From Echinostoma caproni (Eukaryota; Platyhelminthes; Trematoda; Plagiorchiida; Echinostomatidae): a DNA stretch of 64,000 nucleotides. Each line of letters opens with the position of its first letter. The stretch's first letter is position 1. Under the pieces are notes generated by a model. It was given only the letters and a program-made list of their open reading frames with translations. It searched no databases and was not told the DNA's origin. The stretch lies in the NCBI GenBank assembly GCA_900618425.1, contig UZAN01039817.1, forward strand, positions 28,486 through 92,485. The letters run 5' to 3'. The position numbers were made by a program, and so were the translations under genes. Positions 49,701 to 61,700 of this stretch are shown here, in pieces.

Positions 49701-52700
49701 GTTGCTCGGGTGTCATGGACGAATGGGGAGACAGAATAATCGAACAGCTTGGGGTGTTTGCTTTCCAAATGATTCCTATAGGGATTTAACACACGTTACA
49801 TTGATCTAATCCACCTTGTGATCATTCATCATTAGCGATTCCGTTACGGTTGTGCACTATACAGATTGACGTTGATGCAGTACGGATTGGAACCTGATTT
49901 AACGGTTTCTGAGGCTAATTCCTGTGTTAGACTACCGGATTCTGACAACAGCAAGCAGAACATCCGGGGAAAAGAAGTCGAAGTAACATATGAACTATTC
50001 ACATATCTAAAGGACTATTGAAACAACACATCGAAAATGAGCAATAAATACCACTCGTGAGGGAAGTGGATCACCCTAAACGTGGTATCGAAGATATCAC
50101 ACGCAGTGAATTGAAAAAGTGGTTAAACCCGACTTCGTGAAGTTTACAGCGAAAAGGGAGGAAGTGGACCAGCGTCAAGGCAATATGAACATAATCGAAA
50201 AAAAAATCAGTTCTCACAGTTAACCGACTGATTGGCAAAGAGAGTAGAATAGCTAGAGGCTAGCGCAAACCTTGGCTTATCTGAACCGAAAACCTAGGAC
50301 TCGTCGCAGCGACAATTCAACTAGAGCCCCGCCACGATAGACAAGGTACGGAACCGACGAACAGCAAGAATTATTGTGGCGGGGGTTTCAACTTAAGGTC
50401 TTATTTCTCACGTTAGTGCTCGCGGTTTGAGCCACAAATACAATCCTGGTAAGATAATAAAGCTTTGAAACCTACATGGCAGGCCTAGAGAACGAACCAC
50501 TATATGACTGGGATCAGTTTTTTTTCGAACGGACGGAGAGGAACGGGGTTGCAGCTCATCAGGCAAACACAAAATATAACACGGAATTAGACAGTATTGA
50601 TCCAGTGCAACCGTCGGGTTTACTCACATCATAGATAAACAACCGCATATCACTGAGAAACAGGTAGTGCCGAGTCCAACCACGTTTGATACCACCAACT
50701 TTCGGCATCTACAAAGTGGAGAGATAGAATAACTTACACGAATTAGATTGTATTCAGACTGAGAGTAAACAGATTACATATCGATGGACGATAGCCATTG
50801 TGGAGTTCCAGTGAACCAAGTTTCCAGTAGAGAATCAAACGAACAGGAGGGGTTAGAAAAAAACCACTGGTCCAACAGAGAACGAGCTCCACTGATTGCC
50901 ATTTGTCAGAGGGTGAAATACTAAACCGTCGTGTGTTATAACGCGGCACCGAAACTGTTTTCCATGTTTAAAACTTACAGAGTTGGGCGGAATATATCAC
51001 GCCCGTATGCAATAAATTCTCCCACTCAAACACACGCTTGCATGCGATGTTTTCAGATCATAGAGACCGGTGTCGATAAACCAAAACAGCATTTTTATAG
51101 TATGAAGAACGATGAGGATGAGTAAGGTGGAACAAGTGGAGGGAGACAAACCTGGACAACTCCTTCTAGCACTGTGCCCAAACCACAACCACCGTCGAGA
51201 CTGGTACCTGTGGGAGGGAAAACAATACAAGGGTACACGGGAACGCATGAAAATGTAGACAGGTGAAGAAATTAGGTCAAAAGGCTCATGTCAAAAGAAT
51301 ATGATTAGTAAAATCCGGGTTTTAAAATAAAAACTGTGCTAAATTGTACTAATCGCCAGACTATGGTACCTTCTCTCCATACAATACACCCACGTAAAAC
51401 AAACCGAAACGAGTGCTAAATTTCTATTCTTTGTGTGCTGCACAAAATAAGCAACGATGCCGATTTCGGACGTTAAAAGCCTGACTACACTCATATTATT
51501 GTCCTCTTTTGAAAACACAAGGACAAACAGCTGTCACGAGTAGTATGGAATATGACAGCGACGACCGAAGCTCGTCAACGCAGAATTCCGAAAACAGAAC
51601 TAAACCGTCAGGAGAAGACAGACTGAGGGAATACTCGCAAAACATGCGTGGGTGGGGGGGGGAGGGAGGGAGAGAGGAGTAAGGAGAAATGCGAACACCT
51701 CATAAGAAAGTGAGGTGTAAAAGGTGCCCAACTTTGTTCTCGAATAATGGTATAAACAAGAACGCCATCGACAGATGGAAAACTTAAAAATAATAAATTT
51801 TAAAATCTGACGACGACAACAAAAAAACGTCCACAATGAACCAGTTAGCATACAGTCAGTCGAACGATGAAGAGGGCGGTATATGACTTTTTGAAAGACG
51901 GACACGCGAAAACAACACACACGCACACACACACACACACATACATACATACAAACTTCGTTCAGAATGCGCCAGAAGGTTCTGGGCATCGCCGAAATCC
52001 CTGATAACGTGTTACTAAGTTTGTGCTCGCCGGGGCATAGGCATAGGCATGATCTATCGGTCGAGCGGCAACAGGCACAGGTACCGATGCAAAGAAACGA
52101 AAGAGGGACATTTTGTACCTAAAAAATGTAAATGTGGAAATGAAATTGGGACATGTGTATGCCGGTTCACAGGCAGTGTTGTTGACAAGAAATGGGAACA
52201 AGCACCGGTCGGCAATCGAACTGGTCAAGTCAACCTGTGCGAAGCGTCCAGGCTGTACGAGCTATGGATCGGACAGCGAGAGAATGGAGAAGGCGAGCAA
52301 AAAGCTATAGGGCACACAAACATACTACTGACAGTGAAAACAGTGCCCAGTTTCACAAGCAATAGATATAGTTAAGTATGTACATGATTGGTGAAGCTTT
52401 GTTGTGTGCTTTGGATAGGAGTAGCGAGGGTGAAATCTTCCCGGTAGCCCATATTCCGTCAGGTTTGACGAAAGCTAGTGTAAAACCGGAAAATCGATAA
52501 TGGAAACCGGTTGACCTCTTGATGAGGTCATTTGAAGGCAAAAGTAACACCACCGCTACAAAACAGAGATTTGCGTGTTAGAAAATTGTGCTAAAAACAA
52601 TATGCTTATGAACCTGATGGCATCCATCATCAAAACACAATGTTTCTGTCCTACAAATTCAACCATCTCTTCGGGGAGTGCACCAGAACAGAAACGAATC

Positions 52701-55700
52701 AGACAAGGGTTAAATCAGTGGAAAACAAACTCATCATAAACTAAACGTTTGAGGTTTCATCTGTGCAAATGGAAATGAACGACATTGCGAAAATGGCGAA
52801 GCACAGAACATATTTCAAAAACAAAAAGCATAACGGACCACATTGGAAAACTCTTGAGACAGTAAATTGCTAAATCGAGAGAATACAAATGCAAAACAGT
52901 TTATTACACAGACCAACGCGCAGCTTAATATGCACAGCACCGCACAGCTGAAAGTAGAAAACATAGGTTGAATCTATGCCAGATATGGCGAATTCGGTTC
53001 TCAAGCAATATAACTGAGCCAGTGTGTAGTGATTAGGGATGAAAGTAAGCGGACAAGTGACATTACACAGCTTGTGAGACAAACTTCAACGGTTTTCGAC
53101 GTGTACCTCCGGAAGAGAACATGAAGCCGACAGCAAATGGAGGGATTCATGGGCAAGGCTAGTATGGAACCGACAGATACGGAAGGGTAGTCATAACGAT
53201 ACACATGCAAGCAGACGATAGACTAGGATAGTGCAGACAAATGTACAGACAGACGAACCGCCCTGGACTGACCTAATAAAGTCTCCGGTGGTGCGGGGCA
53301 CACGTTCGGTGCAGTTTGTCGACAGCGTTGATGGCACTGGAAACCACAATCCTGACACCGTACCCCTTGCCAGCGTAGACCAAGCATCAGACTGGTACAT
53401 GCATGGCATTTGGTCGGGTCAGTGAATGTGGTCAAAGTGAATTTGTGCGCGGAAGTGGAGTGATTTGCCTGTCCCGATGACGATGACGGTTCCCATGAGG
53501 TATGTGGAGCTAGCGGGGTAGAAGTCGAGTGTATGGCATCTAGTCCGATGTCAGGAAGGGGGCGTCCAGCCTCACCAAGTGAACCATCAGGATCCATTTT
53601 GCTCATCTAAAGGAGGAGAGACAAAGAATAGTTTGGAATAATGGCATCGACCACAATAGCAATATTATTACCTCGAGGGAAGACATTGTGAAGTTGGAAA
53701 AGTATCGATTGATACAACAATAGCGATGTGCTTATAAAACAACAAAACCGGTTTGACACCAGAGATTTATTGCGAGCTAACTAACTGGACACACGTAGGA
53801 AATGCATTCTCTTTCTCGTGGAGTTCATTTACTCACATCCTCGTATTCTTGGATCACCGCAAGATATGCAATATCACGAATGTCATAGAACAGAAATCTC
53901 TCCATCGGTGCAAGTTACACAGGGGTGTAATTATGTTCGCTTTTCTCTTATTTATTTTCTTTGCATTCGTAAATGAACGATTATCACATAAAAGTGAATG
54001 ACGAAAAACACTGAAGATGATGTAATTGGTTCGAAGTGTAAACCAGAGGTCCACGTTTCACATCGTTATGTTTTTCTGATATTGTTATTGTTGAATGAGT
54101 GCTTATTTTCATTCAAATTTGCTCACATTTCACTTTTTTATTACACATTTGTGTGATGAACAGCAGACAGGGTGAACCGCATTGCCACGTAAGCCTGCCA
54201 TTCAGCGATGGTAAACGGCAACCCCGGGACTTAGAATGGCGGTCTAGGATAGACGTAGTACTGAACCGGACAGCAAAGCTGGCTACCACCAAAGTTGGGT
54301 GGTAGCGGGGCTTGAACCTAAGACCACAGAGCCCAAAGCACGCCGGTGACAGCGACTAAACCACTGGGTCACCACCAACACCACCCGCTGACGTAATAGA
54401 GGAGTAAACTTTACAAAAGGAAGCAACCGCGAAATCAATGGCCACTTTGGATTTTTTTCTTCTGCACTTTATCAGAAAACACTTATTACGCATAATCCGA
54501 TGGCAAACAACAGTCGGATAGTGCATGCTTACCGTAATATCCAGTCCTGAGGCCTATCTCAATATGATCGTCTGTCATAACTATGCCTGATCTTCATAAT
54601 TCAAGAAGAACCGAACTGATATGTTCATACCAGGTAATCAGTACAATTGTTTATTATATTCGGTTTGCCATAGTATTATTTGATTCTATTTGCGTCAACC
54701 TGTAACCTCTTACTCCAGCACAACCTCACAACCTGAACGAATAACATTTGATGTGAACATTTTCCTACTGTAATCATGTACGATAGCACACACCGTTACC
54801 AAACATTTCTGAAAAAAGTACACAGCAAATTCCTCAACCAACAGTCCATATATGGTGTTGTATACCGATGCGATCGACACTCTTTTGCCCGTGATTCTAC
54901 AGCTGACGAGGTTTCGTGTTAAAGCGAAAACCCTAGGTTGCTTGAACACAGAGATATGCACTATGCTAAACTCTTTTGCTCCGTAAATCCACTAGTTCCT
55001 TATCAATAATATTGCCTTACACATTTACACTGTTTTTCTCTGCTGTGGATCAGTGATTCCAATTGTACAGAATCACGAGAAACGTAATCTCGATTTCACT
55101 GAATGAAAATTAGGGAAATGGGATGAACCTTAAACCATAAATAAATGCCGAAATTGCCCCGATTCCACTCGGGAGAACAGAAAACTCCAATCAGTTCTTA
55201 CCCGTTTTTCCATTTAATTAATTTATTTGTTTGTTCTGTATGAGACCAAAATGTAGTATTTTAATCTCTGTGCAAGGCACTAGCTCAGGCTCTCAAATCG
55301 CGAACGAACTGCAGCGTGCTCAGACTCAATTCAGTAGATCTGAAATCGGGTAGAGCAGTGCCGCAAGAAACAAATTTTCTGCTTACCAAAGAACCGTGCG
55401 AGACGGTTTACCAGCTCAAAAGCGCGTGACCAGTCCCAGTGGATAAATGACTCAGTACATCTTCAAGTGGTCTAGTGACCCAAAAAATCCACCGGCGAAT
55501 CCACTGAGTGCCTACCACACGATGCGTAAAATGTTGAACGTTACCGAAGAAATCCTACCCACCTCCAGCCAAACCCAATCAAAGTAAGTGATCATGAATT
55601 CGGACCCTTTAATTGAGCCGTGCACTGAGACTAATCGAATCAGATAGAATGAATGAAGAGGAGCGCAACGAGGAGGGTGGAGGGCAGAAAACAACTCACG

Positions 55701-58700
55701 TGTTGTTGATTGAGACTGATCGAGTCGTCCAGATTCTAGAGACGAAAGAGAGGGAAATGCGAAGCTAGCCATACCGGAGGAAGATAGAACACAGTGACAA
55801 ATGTGAGCGAATAAGTGGACGACTGACACGGGAAAGTGTATGAGATCGGAATTTCGGCAAAGTAGCCATGTACAATTCACTTCAGATTGAGGAGTATTAG
55901 TCACCAAATGAGATCAGGAACATTAGCAATCAAGAATTCTTCGAATAAGCTCTAAAGCGCATCTAGCTACTATTTGACTAATGAAAAAGGACGTTTGGGG
56001 ACTTGGAAAAATTCCTCTGATTGAGCGGGTAATCACATAGAGGTATCTGCATAGCCGAGGCTGTTGTCCCGTAATATGAGACAGTGCCACTGCGCTTTGG
56101 AAAAAGAAATGGTGAATTCAGTAGGAGACAAGAAACCAAGCACTGGCGATCATGGGATGCGGCTATAGCTGAACCTGGATAATGAAAGGACCACAAATAA
56201 ATGATAACTACTGCCAACAATTGTTTTCAACAGACACTTATCCGATAGAGCTATCTGGTTCAATTGAGAAGAGACCGTGTGCTATATATCGACCTGGAGT
56301 TACCATCCTCATTATCATCGTACAGCAAAATACAGTGAAGCCAATTGCACTGATCGTTGCCAAACTCACAATGCATACAAAGTTAGAGGTAATATTTAAG
56401 GTGGTTAGACTTACATTGAGAGCGGGAGAAGGTGAACATCTTTTGTCAGCACACAGAGTACACGATCTACATACCGTTTCAAGCATTCTGACCTGATGAG
56501 TAATAACAAGAACTCCACAACCGTCGTTTCGCTGCCATGTCATACAATTTGTCTAACCCAACGGGGCAGTCTTTCGGACCCCAAGCTGGAAGGCGCGAAC
56601 ACTTACTCTACCTAATAGCTCTGAGCATATCTTCACGAGGACCTATTGTGGGAGTGGTGAACTATATAAAGCCCTTCTGAGTTAGGTATGGTATATATAT
56701 ATATATATAACAATCTTCACAAATATGGAACCGAAACATTACACCAATTTGTTGTCATGCCAAAGCGGAAAGAAATCAACAAGATCCTGAGGGACCCAGA
56801 TCATCACCTCGATCATAAAACACCTCATAAAAAAATGAAGACCGGACAATATAAGACACATTTGAAGAGTACAACTTACACCATTGTTGATGCGCAAAAG
56901 CCGGGTTTGATTAGCGGCTGAACGGTAGGAAGGAAACGCGTATAAAAAGAAGCGAAGCAGAGATAAAGTTTAATTTAATTCACTTTCAGTGAGTAAAAAT
57001 TCAACATGAAAGGGAAAATATAGGTCTGGGAAAAATCATTGAACCGGATAATACACAACCGGTACAAAGAGATGTCCCGCGGCGAGAACCGAAAAACAGA
57101 TTACCGGTATTGTTTGTTTGGCGCCAAATGGAGTTTTGAGCGAATAGCTACACCAACAACAATTCGTATTCTCTCTCTCTCTTTCTTGCATTTCCTGTCA
57201 ATCGATGCCGCCGATGCAGCTGTGCTTGCGGAGCGAGAGAGGTGGACCAATGCCATTGGTTCCTTTCTAAATACGAATTGTGTGATGTCTGTAGGTCAGT
57301 ATAGCCAGGTTGTCCGTGAAATCGTACAGAACTCGATACACTATCGTGAAACTGGTTCTCAGGCAAATCTATCGACAGGTGTGGGTGTCAGACAATCGTA
57401 TACAAACAGAACTGAGTCACGATTCGATGGAGCTTGTACATTACAAACCAGGTTGATGGCATTGGATTCCCGTACGATCCGTCTCGAGAAGAAACGATGA
57501 GTACTAGAAACACTGTGCCATGACTGGTAGCGCATGGTAAATTAATCAATCGAATGGAACCAAATGGTGAAAATGGAGAAATATATTTTATGCCTCTCTA
57601 TCCTTCATTTTTGACAGTAACCTAGCGAAAAGAATTTTGGCCCACACGATTCACATGAATAGGGAAGGAAATAGAATTTAACAACTAACATCTCTGGACT
57701 AAAACGCGGTTCAAACCTGTCAAAGATGTCAGTCAGTTTAGAATAGGCAGGCATAGACCCAGGTTTTTTTACCACATAGCTATCAGAAACAGTTTTAAAA
57801 AGTAAAAAACATGTAGAAAATAGATTCAGCCTAAAGGTAGTTCACTGATTAAACAGATACGGCAGTAATGCATGGTGAGTATTTGCGTGAGAAGGAAAGT
57901 CACCGTTAGTATGCATAGTGTGAACGGCAATTGGGGGTATGTTTCAAAACAGAGGGAAACAATGTGAACCACAATGGTCAGCAAAGAGCACGCTCTGTCA
58001 AGAATTCTGACTGCATGAGAAAAGATTAAAAAAGAGTGCGACTGCCATCGGTCTTGAATGAGCAGCGATGAATGCCACGAAGCGCATCTCCCGGGTCGCG
58101 GATACGAAAAAGGCCTCCGATTAGCGGTTAACTGTGTCATTGTTCAAAGACTCTTCTACTAACGAAAGTAACCAAACACTGCAAACAACTTCTTATTTCT
58201 TCAATCCCGCTTATGCGCACAATCAATGGGAGATTTAGTCTACCTTACAAGTGGTAATGATGGAGGTCCTGTCTAAATCTCCTTGCATCCTGCTTTGTCT
58301 AGTATCCAAGTCTTACAGAATCTAATCACACCAGCAATGCTCTTGTTCTTCTTCGATATCCACACTTACTGTGCCAATCCCGATGAGTAGAGGACAATCG
58401 CGTCTACTTGAGACTTATTCATCGGCGGGTGTTGCGTTCAAGAGAATCATATCAAAGACTAAAGCTTCATTATCCGTTTGACGCAACTATTGAATCGATC
58501 CAGGAAGTTTCCCACACGCCAAAAAGTTACAAATGTTGGGGTTCCATACAAAACTGACGATCGGGGGAGGGGAGGGGGGGTTGCTACCGCTTGATACGAC
58601 CGGATCGTAAACAATGGTGCTCGTGCACCTACTCACTTTCTATGCCGAAAGAGGTTAGGTTCTTTGGGTACCTTTCTGGTGATACTGCTCTTAGGTTTCA

Positions 58701-61700
58701 ATTCTTCAATTCACGGATTACTCATTGATCAAAGCAAAAGAGTAGCCGAAAGATAGCAACCAAAACTGTCGCGCGACAGTACAAGACTACTGTTTGCATA
58801 AACTGATACTGTGCATTTTTTTCTTTGTACGTTGCCATATCATCCACTGACCTCTGAGTGACAATCTCCATTTTGAGGTGGTCACTGCAAACGAGACGGT
58901 ATGACGCAGATACAATTGGTTTAGCATGTGTAAACAACAAAGAACACTGAACCGAATTCAGTGTCTTCCTGATAACCGAGAAAATCAAAAAGGTGCCACA
59001 TTGGGATGAAGGAAACGCATTGAATCAGATTTTTTTAATGACTATAAGGCAAAACCAAGAAATTGTATGATTCATCACTTAGGTAGCTCAATAGCACAAG
59101 GCTGAGAACAATTTTAACGGAGCATCAATTAAAAAGTTATGCAGTGACGTGAGAGAGACGTACCTTCCAGTAGTTGATCTTTCAAAGACTCCAGCATGCG
59201 TTCTTGTTCCTGAATCTTCATATCTTTCGTTTTTAGTTGACTGAGAACGGGAGAGACCAGATGGAAAGATCAGAAAACATTTGCAGAGATGAAAAACTAG
59301 GGACCGAAATTCCGCGTACACTTCTATTTTGTTGCAAAGCGAAGGCACTGGTAGGTGAGAAAATCCTGTACGATGTTGCACATAGTTTCTAAAACATGAC
59401 ATACGAAACACCGTTAGAACTATTCTCTTGGTTGTCGACTTTTGTAGCGACGTTATGAGGAGAATGGCAAAAGGCTGTGTGCAGTTTATCAAACCCAGTA
59501 CATCACTCAATATAGTTCGGGTGTACTTCAAAGTGCTATCTTCTCACCCTATCTTTTTGCGATTTATACCAGTGGCTTATTTATTTCTCCTCTCCCGGTG
59601 CGACATTTTGAGTATGCTGATGATAGCGACCTCTCTATTTCCGTATCCAACCAATCAGAACTGGCTGCACATAGCACAATTTTATGCAACTCGTTACGTA
59701 TTCCACTTAAATCGGTCTTAATCCTAATCCCCAAAAATGGCCTGAAAGTTTTTTTACTTTAAACCGTTCCTCATCGTCCACCGACAATGTACAGATTTTG
59801 GGAACACCGACAAGCAGGGTCAGCCATGTACTTAGGTATCACAATTGAAAGTAATCTTCGCTGTTCTTTACACACTCAAGCTATTGCTCGCAAGCTGAAA
59901 TTTCTCTCCTTTTAGATAAGAAGAAGAGTCGTTTCTCTTTTGATTTGTAAGTGATAGGAACTTTTGTTCAATAATGTGTTCTCCCTATACGCATTGACTA
60001 CTCCCCTGTAATTTTCCCTGGTTTACTGAAGGCTGATTTTAAGCTGCTGAGGCGTGACCTCAACGATCAGCCATGTTTCCAAGTTTTTTATCTATTCTGA
60101 GTTACAATATCCGTGATGCTCATATTGAGGCGTGCTTGAAGTTTGTTGATAATATCCAATCTGATTGCATCCATCCTTTACACACTGACCTATGTGCACG
60201 CAAATCCCACCCCTCCAGCCGCCCTGAATACAAACTCATACCATCTCGGATATCTGTCAAAAAACTCATTGATACCCTATCTTGTCCGAATACTAACCGA
60301 TCAGGGGAGGGTTCATTCTTAGCTTATTAATGCGTTGAGTAGTTAATTCTCATTTTTTGAACGCTTGATGCCCCCGTTTTTCTCCTTTTTACCACTATCG
60401 TGACGGAGGTCTCTTGTTCGCTGGAAGTTTGTATATAACTCGCCAAAGCTTCAATACACAGTACAATAACGTTTTAAGTTCGCATCCAAACAAACCAGAT
60501 TGCAAAGAACGACACAGTTGATAGATGGGAAACGCTGTTGAATGCATTTCGGGTGCTGGGATGAATAACGTGTATTGGGCATTTAAGTCGTAACCAATGA
60601 GTTTAGCGATGTTCACCCGTTTGTATATTCAATAAAAGAAAAATGATAGTAAAAACATTTTTTGTTATTGTCGCCGTCCTGATCGGTGAGAGCAAGCTAC
60701 AGTTGACGGTCAGTAAAAATGAGCAGGCGGCCCGCAAGGAGAGTGGTCAATCGGCAAAACAGAGTGCTCTTGGTATCAATGTGGTAAGTATCAACGATGG
60801 ACAGAGATTCGGAGAGCTGAAAGAATGTGCGCAAATGGCGCTTTTAACTGCCTGTGCATGGGAAGCAAACAACGAGGAGACCAGACACCTGAATAGATAG
60901 CACATATTTCCGGGAGAAAAAAATAACTTTATTCGTCGAACTGAGGCCATTGACTTGCTTTGGGCTGAAACTCAGAATAGGTGGTGACGCAGATATTGCT
61001 CAAATGTATTTATTGGTAGCTTATAAAAAAAACTTTATCTTTCGGAAAATGATTTTCTCTCCATTTATTTGGTCGATTAATGAAGAAAGAAAGAGAATAA
61101 ACAATAAACGAAAGCGATTTTTTATCATACACATTTTTCGTGATGAACAGCAGACGGGGTAAAGCTCGTAGTCGCGTAAACCTGCTATTCACTGATGGAA
61201 ACCGGGGACCTATGTCACGGGACTTGGAGTGGCGAACTACATAAGGCCGCATTAGTTTAGGCAGTGTTGATTCGGTTTCCGCCCAGAACCAGGGTAATAA
61301 TGTCAATATCACAGTTCCGTTTCAACAGTCAAACATGACGAGCATTTCGCATTCGTTGTCCATTGTACAGAGTTGATGAAGTGTATAATACATGGTAGGG
61401 ATTGTTTGCAAGTGTGAAGATTGTGTCGTCACTAAATGTGCACACACACTGAACCTTTTTCGCTTGATCTCCCCTAGAATTAACCTTTATAACTGATCTA
61501 CATCACACTCCATGGAGCTCAATGTTCAAAAGTGCGTTTATATCTCTTTTGATCATAAATCTCGCTCTTTCTACTGGTTAATTTTTCAAAATAGCATACC
61601 TTTTACTGCTTGGGATTAACCTGCCCCTGAGGCCACATACGTAAAACATTTAGGTATTATTTTAACTTAATCATTAATAGGCTGTCTGTTAAAAGTGTCT

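Noticed and set aside
51962..52228. Minus-strand frame with YQGFRRCPEPSG, resembling the MRCK segment between C1 and PH
   Set aside because: It hits a stop before any usable donor. The exon at 51152-51207 fits the same position with correct phase and far better similarity.
52049..52375. Plus-strand 108-codon frame with Cys pairs (CKCGNEIGTCVC)
   Set aside because: There is no homology, start context or splice signal. It lies antisense in an intron and is probably chance.
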